DNA from: an uncultured Granulosicoccaceae bacterium
GTDB taxonomy: Bacteria; Pseudomonadota; Gammaproteobacteria; CALCKW01
Reading direction: 5' to 3'
Length of the DNA: 7,379 nt
Assembly (NCBI GenBank): GCA_937941555.1
Contig: CALDHJ010000421.1
Location: 1 to 7,379, forward strand
Of this stretch, positions 1 to 5,500 are shown piece after piece. Each line of letters begins with the position of its first letter. Position 1 is the stretch's first letter. The notes under the pieces were generated by a model that was given only the letters and a program-made list of their open reading frames with translations, was not told the origin of the DNA and ran no database searches. The position numbers and the translations under genes were made by a program.

Positions 1-358
1 CCAACAACACGGCGAGCCAGATCGCGACGGCGATCAGCACGCTCAGTAACACCGCCGCCGAGGCCTGGTCTTTGGCCCGCCCGGACAAGCTGTGGTGTTC
101 GTCACTGATGCGGTCGACAACCGATTCGATCGCCGAATTGAGCACTTCCACCACCATCACCAGCAGCACGGCAGCGATCAGCGCGACGCGCTCGAATGCG
201 GTATCACCGAGCCAGAGGGCGAGTGGAATTGCGACCGCCAGCAGCAGGCATTCCTGACGGAAGGCCTCTTCGTTCTGGTAGGTGGCGCGAAGTCCTTGTA
301 GCGAGAAACGCGCAGCGTTGAGCAGGCGTGCGAGCCCGGTTGCGGGTTGGTTTGCCAT
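1..358 (-). CDS. dgkA: Diacylglycerol kinase DgkA (C-terminus cut by window edge)
   Basis: Small integral inner-membrane kinase that phosphorylates diacylglycerol to phosphatidic acid with ATP, recycling lipid released by envelope glycan synthesis. 119 codons are visible; E. coli DgkA is about 122 residues, so only a few C-terminal residues are missing. The signature is plain: EVLNSAIESVVDR at residues 71-83 with Glu71, Asn74 and Glu78 (E. coli Glu69, Asn72, Glu76), then SGRAKD at 92-97, and Glu30 near the N-terminus (E. coli Glu28). Three membrane segments lie at about 37-53, 57-77 and 100-119. The N-terminus MANQPATG resembles the E. coli MANNTTG, which supports the ATG at 358. There is no good Shine-Dalgarno; an in-frame GTG at 385 would add nine residues. 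A TATACT box on the minus strand (plus positions 388-393), just upstream, could be a -10 for its own promoter but has no convincing -35. It lies 49 bp downstream of a small membrane-protein gene on the same strand, possibly one transcript. Confidence 0.95.
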   Translation of the reverse strand, partial: MANQPATGLARLLNAARFSLQGLRATYQNEEAFRQECLLLAVAIPLALWLGDTAFERVALIAAVLLVMVVEVLNSAIESVVDRISDEHHSLSGRAKDQASAAVLLSVLIAVAIWLAVLL

Positions 359-407
359 GGCGAAGCGGTGGCGGTAGGTGGCCACACAGTATACGGCGGG
401 TGGTGGA

Positions 408-686
408 TCAGACTGCGGGTTGCAGCACCGGGCGCATCAGGCGGCGGAACAGGAACGCGAGCAGTGGAGCCGCGATCAGGGCCGCGATTGCCCCGACGGT
501 CGCGTTGACGGCGACGTACATCGGGTTGATGGTCCAGGGCGGTTGCAGCCACAAGTAGAGCCGCATGCCCGCGACATTGCTCGCCAGGGCGATGATGATC
601 GACCAGACCGTCATGGAGATCGGGCAGCTGAAGCACCGTGCTGCGGTGAATCCGGCAATGGCGTTGACGAGCAGGTGAATGGCCAC
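408..686 (-). CDS. Small hypothetical membrane protein (92 aa)
   Basis: I do not recognise this protein. It is 92 residues long with about three hydrophobic stretches: residues 1-20 (AIHLLVNAIAGFTAAR), roughly 24-47 (TVWSIIIALASNVAG) and roughly 58-83 (VGAIAALIAAPLLAFLF). It ends in a short basic tail, RRLMRPVL. This suggests a small inner-membrane protein with a cytoplasmic C-terminus. Cys18 and Cys21 sit in a CFSCP motif between the first two segments. The start is GTG at 684-686, chosen because GGAG lies 5 nt upstream and a TAA stop 36 bp upstream (plus 723-725) blocks any real extension. dgkA follows on the same strand after 49 bp, so the two may be cotranscribed. Support for coding is the membrane-like composition, the plausible ribosome-binding site and the lack of a better frame; no homology can be claimed from reading. 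Confidence 0.6.
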   Translation of the reverse strand: MAIHLLVNAIAGFTAARCFSCPISMTVWSIIIALASNVAGMRLYLWLQPPWTINPMYVAVNATVGAIAALIAAPLLAFLFRRLMRPVLQPAV

Positions 687-880
687 GGTGGCTCCGGGTG
701 CGTTGAGGATTGCTCGATCAGCTTAGGGACTCGCCCGCTGACGAATTGTGCGTCGGGTCACGCTTCGTGGCGGTGGCAGAGGGGTTCGGGCGCTGCGGGG
801 ACAGATCGGCAGGCCAGTGGCTGGCCGTTGATGGTGCCAGCTGGCTTCATTACAGATTGCTCACCCGTCGAGCGCGCTCT

Positions 881-896
881 TGGCGCGGAGGCTGCA
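881..896 (+). promoter_or_regulatory. Sigma54-like -24/-12 element upstream of csrA
   Basis: TGGCGCG-GAGG-CTGCA fits the sigma54 pattern TGGCACG-N4-TTGCW with two mismatches. The invariant GG and GC pairs are present at the correct spacing. Predicted initiation is near 907, giving a leader of about 27 nt before the csrA ATG at 934. The rest of the 247-bp stretch 687-933 shows no clear sigma70 promoter; the best pair is TTGATG (828-833) with TACAGA (851-856), 17 nt apart, which is weak. In GC-rich DNA a single match of this kind can be chance, and I see no sure enhancer-binding-protein site. Confidence 0.25.
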
Positions 897-920
897 CTGG
901 GTGTCAGCGCGGACACTCTG

Positions 921-928
921 ACAAGGAC
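921..928 (+). promoter_or_regulatory. csrA ribosome-binding site that matches a CsrA-binding motif
   Basis: The Shine-Dalgarno AAGGA (923-927) sits 6 nt before the csrA ATG and lies inside ACAAGGAC, close to the CsrA RNA target ACARGGAUG. A second GGA-containing element, GGACAC, is 14 nt upstream at 911-916. Two GGA sites with one on the ribosome-binding site is the arrangement by which CsrA represses its own translation in E. coli. Autoregulation here is inferred from that pattern only. Confidence 0.45.
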
Positions 929-933
929 AGCTA

Positions 934-1164
934 ATGTTGATTTTGAGTCGCCGTCTGGGAGAAAAAATCGTTATAGGCCCAGACATCACGCTAGAGGTGG
1001 TTTCGATAAAGGGCGGGCAAGTGAAGCTCGGCATTACCGGACCGCGAGAGATTCCGGTTTATCGACAGGAAGTTTATGAACGCAAACAACGCGAGGCGGC
1101 TGAGATGGCCGCAAATGCCGCGGTTGCCAACGACGAGGCACCGGTGACAGAAAAGGCAGCCTGA
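934..1164 (+). CDS. csrA: Carbon storage regulator CsrA (RsmA)
   Basis: Small dimeric RNA-binding protein that binds GGA motifs in mRNA leaders and changes translation and stability of transcripts for carbon metabolism, motility and biofilm. It has 76 residues, against about 61 in E. coli; the N-terminal 60 carry the whole fold and the extra C-terminal 15 or so are Ala/Glu-rich and probably disordered. Family residues are clear: MLILSRRLGE at the start (Leu4, Arg6, Arg7 of the RNA-binding beta1 strand), GxQVKLGI at 28-34, and IPVYRQEVYER at 40-50 with the RNA-contacting Arg44. ATG at 934 has a good AAGGA Shine-Dalgarno and gives the canonical N-terminus. The gene stands alone on the plus strand, convergent with the LacI-type gene and divergent from the dgkA pair. 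The tRNA-Ser gene often found after csrA in other gammaproteobacteria is absent. Confidence 0.97.
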   Translation: MLILSRRLGEKIVIGPDITLEVVSIKGGQVKLGITGPREIPVYRQEVYERKQREAAEMAANAAVANDEAPVTEKAA

Positions 1165-1167
1165 ATC

Positions 1168-1230
1168 GGCTGCTAGCGGGTCGGCTTGCCCGGACACGCC
1201 ATTGGAGCGTCTCGGGCAAGCAGCCTTGCC
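1168..1230. repeat. Interlocking inverted repeats between convergent genes
   Basis: This 63-bp stretch between the csrA stop and the end of the LacI-type gene holds three pairings. GCTTGCCCG (1184-1192) pairs with CGGGCAAGC (1213-1221), 9 bp perfect with a 20-nt loop. GGCTGCT (1168-1174) pairs with AGCAGCC (1219-1225), almost enclosing the first. GGCAAG (1215-1220) pairs with CTTGCC (1225-1230) around a 4-nt loop and excludes the first. No T-tract follows on either strand, so a classical intrinsic terminator is not shown; a bidirectional end structure is the simplest reading. Confidence 0.5.
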
Positions 1231-1240
1231 AACACTCACA

Positions 1241-2290
1241 TCAGACCCGGGGCGGGGCCGTCGAATCCCGCTCGATCCATTCGAACGGCACTTCTTGCCG
1301 GCTGGGCAACCGGAACGGGTTGCCACCACTCATGGCGACGATCGCGTCAGCCGCCGAGCGCCCGATGGTGCGGGCCGGCAGGCGCACAGTGCTGAGCCGC
1401 GGCTCGATCGCCGCAGACCCCCGAAAATCCCCGATACCCACCACGGACACCCGTCCGGGCACTGGCACGCCCAGCGCCTGGCAGGCGTAGAGCACGCCCT
1501 GCGCGATGACGTCGTTGCCGGCGACGATCGCGCTTGGTGCATCACGGCTGAGCAGTGCCATGGCGCGCGCCTTGGCCTGATCGATATCGTAGGGGCAGTC
1601 GATCAGGCGGGATGCCGGTGAATTGATGCCGGCACGCTCGGCTGCGCGCAATGCGCCATGGCGTCGGTCGCCCGCGCGGTCGTTGCTGCCGTCTGACGGA
1701 AACAAAAAAGCGATGTCGCGGTGGCCGAGTGCCAACAGGTGATCAGCGGCTTTCTCTCCGGCGGCGAAGTTGTTGGCGCCAATGCAGGGCAGGGGAGCGT
1801 TGTCGCGGTAGTTCCAGATCGACAATACCGGCACCGACTGCGTGTCGAGCATGCGCAGCGTGACCGCGTTGTGCTCGAATCCCACGAGCGCGACGGCGTC
1901 GATTCGCCGCTCCAGCAGCGAGCGCACGATAGCCACCTCCTGTTCGAGGTCGTAGTCGTGGGTTGCAATAAGCAGGGTGCAGTCGTGGGTGCGCAACTGT
2001 TTGGCGAAAGCATCGACCAGTTCGGAGAAGATCGCGTTGTCGATGGTCGGCACTACCAAACCGACGCTGCCGCTCATCTGGTTGTGCAGCGTGCCAGCGG
2101 CGCGGTTGCGGATATAGCCCAGCGCTTCGGCGGCTTGTGCCACCCGGGAGCGGGTGTCGGGCTTGACGGAGTCGGGCGTGTTGAAGCACCGCGAGACGGT
2201 CGCCGGGGATACCCCTGCGCGCCGGGCAACCTCGACAATGCCGGGTGCACCCTTGCGGCTTCTTGATCGGCGCACGGCAGATGTCTCCAC
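1241..2290 (-). CDS. LacI-family transcriptional regulator, likely local repressor of the TTT-sau operon
   Basis: 349-residue DNA-binding regulator of normal LacI/GalR length. The N-terminal helix-turn-helix is at residues 18-37 (IVEVARRAGVSPATVSRCFN). The hinge region follows at about 60-75, with Leu68 placed like the leucine that intercalates at the central CG of LacI-type operators. The periplasmic-binding-like ligand domain begins at SVGLVVPTIDN (75-85) and runs to about 340. Typical family blocks are visible: LGHRDIAFL (188-196), AIVAGNDVIAQGVL (254-267), VSVVGIGDF (281-289) and LSTVRLP (299-305). The start is GTG at 2288-2290, with GGAAA about 5 nt upstream; the frame stays open far upstream only because it reads antisense through the permease gene, and any longer protein would include the operator. 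It is divergent from the transporter operon with a LacI-type operator in the 105-bp gap, so it probably controls that operon and itself. The effector is unknown; LacI-family ligands are mostly sugars, so a sulfonate or CoA-ester pathway signal would be unusual. Confidence 0.93.
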   Translation of the reverse strand: METSAVRRSRSRKGAPGIVEVARRAGVSPATVSRCFNTPDSVKPDTRSRVAQAAEALGYIRNRAAGTLHNQMSGSVGLVVPTIDNAIFSELVDAFAKQLRTHDCTLLIATHDYDLEQEVAIVRSLLERRIDAVALVGFEHNAVTLRMLDTQSVPVLSIWNYRDNAPLPCIGANNFAAGEKAADHLLALGHRDIAFLFPSDGSNDRAGDRRHGALRAAERAGINSPASRLIDCPYDIDQAKARAMALLSRDAPSAIVAGNDVIAQGVLYACQALGVPVPGRVSVVGIGDFRGSAAIEPRLSTVRLPARTIGRSAADAIVAMSGGNPFRLPSRQEVPFEWIERDSTAPPRV

Positions 2291-2312
2291 ATTTTCCGGC
2301 AATGCTAGCGCG

Positions 2313-2334
2313 AAAATGAAAACGTTTACATTTT
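2313..2334. promoter_or_regulatory. LacI-family operator
   Basis: A 22-bp palindrome centred on the CG at 2323/2324 with 10 of 11 positions paired. Its core ATGAAAACGTTTACAT (2316-2331) fits the general LacI/GalR pattern with a central CG, and matches the WTGNAANCGNWNNCAW form known for CcpA sites. It lies 22 bp from the start codon of the divergent LacI-type gene and overlaps the candidate -35 box of the transporter operon, as expected for repression. The AT-rich sequence contrasts sharply with the GC-rich surroundings. Confidence 0.8.
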
Positions 2335-2352
2335 TATTTTCATCCCTACACT
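2325..2352 (+). promoter_or_regulatory. Candidate sigma70 promoter of the transporter operon
   Basis: TTTACA (2325-2330, five of six to the -35 consensus) and TACACT (2347-2352, four of six to the -10) are separated by 16 bp. The -35 lies in the right half of the operator palindrome, so a bound LacI-type protein would block polymerase. Initiation would fall near 2359, about 37 nt before the permease ATG. Prediction from sequence only. Confidence 0.5.
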
Positions 2353-2395
2353 CTGGCGCCAGTGACAGAAATGGAACCGGGGTCCCGTCAGGCGA

Positions 2396-4357
2396 ATGGA
2401 GTTTCTCAATCACTTTGGTGGCGTCTTCGAGCCACTCTCTCTGGTCTTGTTGATCGGTGGCACCGTGGGGGGACTGATCCTCGGCGCGACGCCGGGCCTT
2501 TCGCCGACCATGGCGGTGGCACTGCTGATCCCGTTCACGTTCCACCTCGCCCCGACGCAGGGCCTGATTCTGCTCGGTGCGGCCTACACCTCGACGGTCG
2601 CGGGTGGTGCGGTCAGCGCCATTCTGCTCAAGATCCCAGGTGCGCCGGCCAATATTGCAACCGCGCTCGACGGCCACGCGATGGCTGAACGGGGCGACGG
2701 CGCGCGCGCGCTGCAGTTGTCTTTCCTCGCGTCCGGTGTCGGCGGTGTGATTGGCGTACTGCTGTTGATTTTTCTGACGCCGGTGCTGGCGCAGTGGGCA
2801 CTGGCCTTTGGCCCCTCGCACCTCTTCTGGCTCGCGATTCTCGGCGTCACGGTGATCGGGTCGCTCGACTCCAATTCCTTTGTGAAAGGCCTGCTCTCGG
2901 GCTGCATCGGACTTTGGCTGTCGATGATCGGCTACGACGATATCCAGGGCGCGCAGCGCTTCATTTTTCACGACGCGCTCGCAGGCGGCGTCAACATCAT
3001 CGCCGCGCTGATCGGCCTCTTCGCGATTCCGCAAGTGATCGAGATGTTTGCCAAAGGCCGCCGCGACACGACGGTGCAGGCGGTGACGGTCTCGCGTTAC
3101 TCGCTGGCGTCGTCGGTTCGCGAGCTGTTTTCGCGCTATCGCGCGCTCTCGATCGGCACGGTGGTGGGCTCCATTGTCGGTCTGATCCCGGGCGTCGGCG
3201 GGCAGATTGCCGGACTCGTCGCCTACGACCAGAGCAAGAAGTTCTCGTCTGAAAAAGACCAGTTCGGCCGTGGCCACCCCGAGGGTGTGATCGCGGCGGA
3301 GTCTGCCAACAACGCAATGGTGGGGCCGTCGCTCGTGCCGCTGCTGACGTTGTCGATCCCGGGCAGCCCGACCGCCGCCGTGCTGCTCGGTGGTCTCCTG
3401 ATTCACGGCATCTTTCCCGGCTCCGACCTCTTCGACAACCACCCGGAAGTCGCCTGGACCTTCATCAATTCCATGCTGATCGGTCAGCTTTTGATGGTGG
3501 CGTTCGGCATCTACACGGCGGTCTGGGCCGCACGCATTGCGCGCGCACCGGTGCCGATTCTCGCCGCTGCCGTGCTTGTCTTGTCGGTGTTCGGCGCCTA
3601 CTCGGTGCAGCAGTCGATGGGCGATGTCCTGGTGATGTTTTCGCTCGGCCTGATGATGTACGGCCTGGTGCGTTTCGGCTTTTCGGCCGCACCGCTGGTG
3701 CTCGGGTTGATTCTCGGCCCGATTGCCGAGGCGAACTTCATTCAGGGCTCGATGATCGCGAACGCGACAGACGGCCAGATGGCCTACTTTTTCGGCGGCC
3801 CGCTGAACCTGGTGTTGATTGCGTTGGTGATCGCGTCGGTGTTGTACAGCTTTGTCAGCAGCCGCGTTGAAGCGCGCAAGCCAAGCTCCGGCACCTCCAA
3901 GGCCTCACGCCTGCAACACGGTGTGTCCAGTGTTGGCGTATTGCTGGTAGCGGCGGCTGTGTGCTGGTTGAGCTTCACCGGTGAGCCTGTAGATGCCTTT
4001 CTGTTCCCTCGGCTGATATCCGTCTTCTTCCTCGGATTCGCTGTCTGGAACGCGTACCGAGCGCTCGGTGGGCTTGCGCGGGTCGGTGACGGCATCTCCG
4101 GCGGTATGGCACTCGCCATCCTGCCCGGGTTGGTCGTGGCCTGCGCCTTTGTCTATGTGGCGGCGAAGGCGCTCGGTTTTTACGCTGCGGGCAGCGTCGC
4201 CTTTTTTGCGGTATACACGCTGTACGACCCGGCGCCGCTGACGTCGGCCCGAGCCTGGTTGCAACGGTTGTTGGTCACGGGCTGTTTCATGGGTGTGATG
4301 TACGGACTGTTCATGTTGCTGCTGAAGGTTCAGACACCCCGGGGTCTGTTTTTCTAG
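2396..4357 (+). CDS. TctA-TctB fusion: membrane subunits of a tripartite tricarboxylate transporter (TTT)
   Basis: Secondary, ion-coupled carboxylate or sulfonate importer in the inner membrane, fed by a periplasmic TctC-type receptor. The protein has 653 residues; TctA alone is about 500. Residues 1-487 are the TctA permease. Its hallmark loops are GATPGLSPTMAVALLIPFT (30-48) and LIPGVGGQIAGLVAYDQSKK (263-282), followed by ESANNAMVGPSLVPLLTLS (302-320), IPGSPTAAVLLGGLLIHG (321-338) and LGLILGPIAEANF (436-448). A basic, Ser-rich linker (about 488-508) leads into a TctB-like domain (about 509-650) of four predicted membrane segments, with FPRLISVFFLGF (537-548), KALGFYAAGSVAFF (591-604) and a C-terminal TPRGLFF, all typical of TctB. 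Normally TctA and TctB are separate genes, often in the order C-B-A; here they are one chain in A-B order. The ATG at 2396 has only a weak AGG 3 nt upstream but gives the normal TctA N-terminus. It is first gene of the operon; the receptor gene follows 55 bp downstream. Substrate cannot be read from the sequence. Confidence 0.93.
   Translation: MEFLNHFGGVFEPLSLVLLIGGTVGGLILGATPGLSPTMAVALLIPFTFHLAPTQGLILLGAAYTSTVAGGAVSAILLKIPGAPANIATALDGHAMAERGDGARALQLSFLASGVGGVIGVLLLIFLTPVLAQWALAFGPSHLFWLAILGVTVIGSLDSNSFVKGLLSGCIGLWLSMIGYDDIQGAQRFIFHDALAGGVNIIAALIGLFAIPQVIEMFAKGRRDTTVQAVTVSRYSLASSVRELFSRYRALSIGTVVGSIVGLIPGVGGQIAGLVAYDQSKKFSSEKDQFGRGHPEGVIAAESANNAMVGPSLVPLLTLSIPGSPTAAVLLGGLLIHGIFPGSDLFDNHPEVAWTFINSMLIGQLLMVAFGIYTAVWAARIARAPVPILAAAVLVLSVFGAYSVQQSMGDVLVMFSLGLMMYGLVRFGFSAAPLVLGLILGPIAEANFIQGSMIANATDGQMAYFFGGPLNLVLIALVIASVLYSFVSSRVEARKPSSGTSKASRLQHGVSSVGVLLVAAAVCWLSFTGEPVDAFLFPRLISVFFLGFAVWNAYRALGGLARVGDGISGGMALAILPGLVVACAFVYVAAKALGFYAAGSVAFFAVYTLYDPAPLTSARAWLQRLLVTGCFMGVMYGLFMLLLKVQTPRGLFF
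4331..4353 (+). terminator. Terminator-like hairpin overlapping the end of the fused permease gene
   Basis: CAGAC (4331-4335) pairs with GTCTG (4344-4348) around ACCCCGGG, where one more C-G pair can form past a bulged A, and TTTTT follows at once (4349-4353). It has intrinsic-terminator form but a short stem, and it lies inside the last codons, ending 4 bases short of the end of the TAG stop. While ribosomes translate to the stop the hairpin may be disrupted, so it may only partly stop transcription or may act on RNA ends. Confidence 0.4.
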
Positions 4358-4412
4358 CCGGGATTCGGTGGGTCGAATTCACGGTGCTTATAACCACACG
4401 AGGAGATCGAGG

Positions 4413-5375
4413 ATGAAAACACTCTTGAAGGCAATCACGCTGACGGCGGCCGCGGTATTCGCGGGCAGCCTGCACGCAGCCGACTTTCCCGAGCGTCCGA
4501 TTGGCGTTGCTGTGTCTTACGGCGCTGGCGGCGCGACGGACTTCCAGGCACGCATCGTGACCATGGTCGCGGGCAACGAGGATATTCTGGGCCAACCCAT
4601 CTACATCCTGAACAAGCCCGGCGCGGGTGGCCGTGTGGGGTGGAACTGGTTTGCAACTGAAGCCGAGGCTGACGGATACACCTTGTCTGCGTACAACGTA
4701 CCGCACTTCATCGCACAGTCAATCGAGGGCGGTGTGAAGTATTCGGTTGACAGTTTCGAGCCGATTGCCAACTGGGGCGCAGACCCGGCAGTGGTCGTGG
4801 TTGGCGCAGACAGCCCCTACAACTCGATCGGTGAGCTGGTGGACTTCGCGACGGCCAATCCGGGCAAGGCGACCCTCTCAGGTGCGGGCCTCTTTGTGGG
4901 TCACCACATCGCAGCCCTGCAGCTCGAGAAATCAACCGGTGCCAAATTCGCCTACATCCCGACCAAAGGTGGCGGTGCAGCGGCGATGAAAGCGGTTATC
5001 GCGGGTGATGTGATCGGCGGTATCAACAATCTGTCTGATGCGTTTCGTGCGCGTGAAGCCGGCAACGTCAAGATCCTTGCGGTTGCCGATCTCGAGCGCA
5101 ACGATTTCCTACCGGACGTACCGACGCTCATGGAATCCGGCTACGACGTCGACAATTCGTCAGTCAACTTCCGTGGCCTGATGGTGCCCAAGGGCACGCC
5201 GCAGGATGTGATCGACAAGTTGGCGGCTCAGGTGCCGATGATGTTCGAGCACAGCCGTGTGCAAGGTCGCATGAAAGCGGGCGGATCACCGATGCACGTG
5301 ATGAGCCGTGAAGAAGTGCAGGCCATGTGGGCCGAGCGCCAGGCCGCATTGGAAGTGCTGCTCGAAGGCCTTTGA
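4413..5375 (+). CDS. TctC-type periplasmic substrate-binding protein of the TTT system
   Basis: Extracytoplasmic receptor of 320 residues, the usual TctC/Bug length, that captures the anionic substrate and delivers it to the TctA-TctB permease. A Sec signal peptide is clear: MKTLLK basic start, hydrophobic core at 7-19, likely cleavage after LHA at residue 22 before ADFPERPI. Family blocks follow in order: FPERPIGVAVSYGAGGATDF (25-44, with Asp43 at the conserved ligand-loop position), NKPGAGGRVG (67-76), YIPTKGGGAAAMKAVIAGDV (181-200), DVPTLMESGYD (235-245) and GLMVPKGTPQDVIDKLAAQV (255-274). The ATG at 4413 is preferred over an in-frame GTG at 4368 because AGGAG (4401-4405) lies 7 nt upstream and the signal peptide then starts correctly. 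It follows the permease gene by 55 bp, and 125 bp with hairpins separates it from the dehydrogenase gene. In this context sulfoacetate is the best guess for its ligand, not shown by sequence. Confidence 0.95.
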   Translation: MKTLLKAITLTAAAVFAGSLHAADFPERPIGVAVSYGAGGATDFQARIVTMVAGNEDILGQPIYILNKPGAGGRVGWNWFATEAEADGYTLSAYNVPHFIAQSIEGGVKYSVDSFEPIANWGADPAVVVVGADSPYNSIGELVDFATANPGKATLSGAGLFVGHHIAALQLEKSTGAKFAYIPTKGGGAAAMKAVIAGDVIGGINNLSDAFRAREAGNVKILAVADLERNDFLPDVPTLMESGYDVDNSSVNFRGLMVPKGTPQDVIDKLAAQVPMMFEHSRVQGRMKAGGSPMHVMSREEVQAMWAERQAALEVLLEGL

Positions 5376-5398
5376 TGCGTTGAAAAATGCAGTGCTGA

Positions 5399-5422
5399 GG
5401 GCGGCCCGCAGTTGGGTCGCCC
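5399..5422 (+). other. Stem-loop after the binding-protein gene
   Basis: GGGCGGCCC (5399-5407) pairs with GGGTCGCCC (5414-5422) as a 9-bp stem with one G-U pair and a 6-nt loop, starting 24 bases after the binding-protein stop. No T-tract follows directly. Such stems between a binding-protein gene and later operon genes commonly protect the upstream mRNA from 3' decay, which may be its role here. Confidence 0.5.
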
Positions 5423-5447
5423 GCCTCGGAGCCGGGCGATCGGCTTC

Positions 5448-5478
5448 GGGCAGCTCTGCCCCTATTCCCTTTTTCTTT
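5448..5478 (+). terminator. Possible intrinsic terminator or attenuator before the dehydrogenase gene
   Basis: GGGCA (5448-5452) pairs with TGCCC (5457-5461) around GCTC, followed by a pyrimidine-rich stretch with T-runs at 5470-5474 and 5476-5478. The stem is short and the T-run starts 8 nt past it, so full termination is doubtful. Partial termination would leave more binding-protein mRNA than enzyme mRNA. The pyrimidine tract continues to 5486, just before the weak ribosome-binding site. Confidence 0.35.
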
Positions 5479-5500
5479 CCTACTCCAGAGAGCACTTTCG

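Noticed and set aside
710..934. 74-codon plus-strand frame with a TTG start whose TAA overlaps the csrA ATG (TAATG)
   Set aside because: The overlap suggests coupling, but the sequence is rich in Cys, Trp and Arg, unlike a known small protein, and has no clear ribosome-binding site. The region reads better as a leader.
378..1079. 233-codon plus-strand open frame across the small membrane-protein gene and into csrA
   Set aside because: It overlaps csrA in another frame and has low-complexity, Gly/Arg/Asp-rich composition typical of a shadow frame.
1165..1240. A tRNA gene after csrA, as seen in many gammaproteobacteria
   Set aside because: No cloverleaf, anticodon arm or TTCGA-type loop could be drawn; only the inverted repeats are present.
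2291..3442. Long minus-strand open frame continuing the LacI-type gene upstream for about 380 codons
   Set aside because: It is antisense to the permease gene, rich in Arg/His/Gln/Asp from GC-rich codon mirror effects, has no protein-family look, and would swallow the operator. The regulator starts at 2290.
4389..4394. TATAAC box as an internal promoter for the receptor gene
   Set aside because: No -35 element at 16-18 bp, and initiation about 7 bp downstream would begin at the Shine-Dalgarno itself, leaving almost no leader.
4368..4412. Upstream GTG start for the TctC-type protein
   Set aside because: It would put 15 polar and basic residues before the signal peptide; the ATG at 4413 has a strong AGGAG at good spacing.
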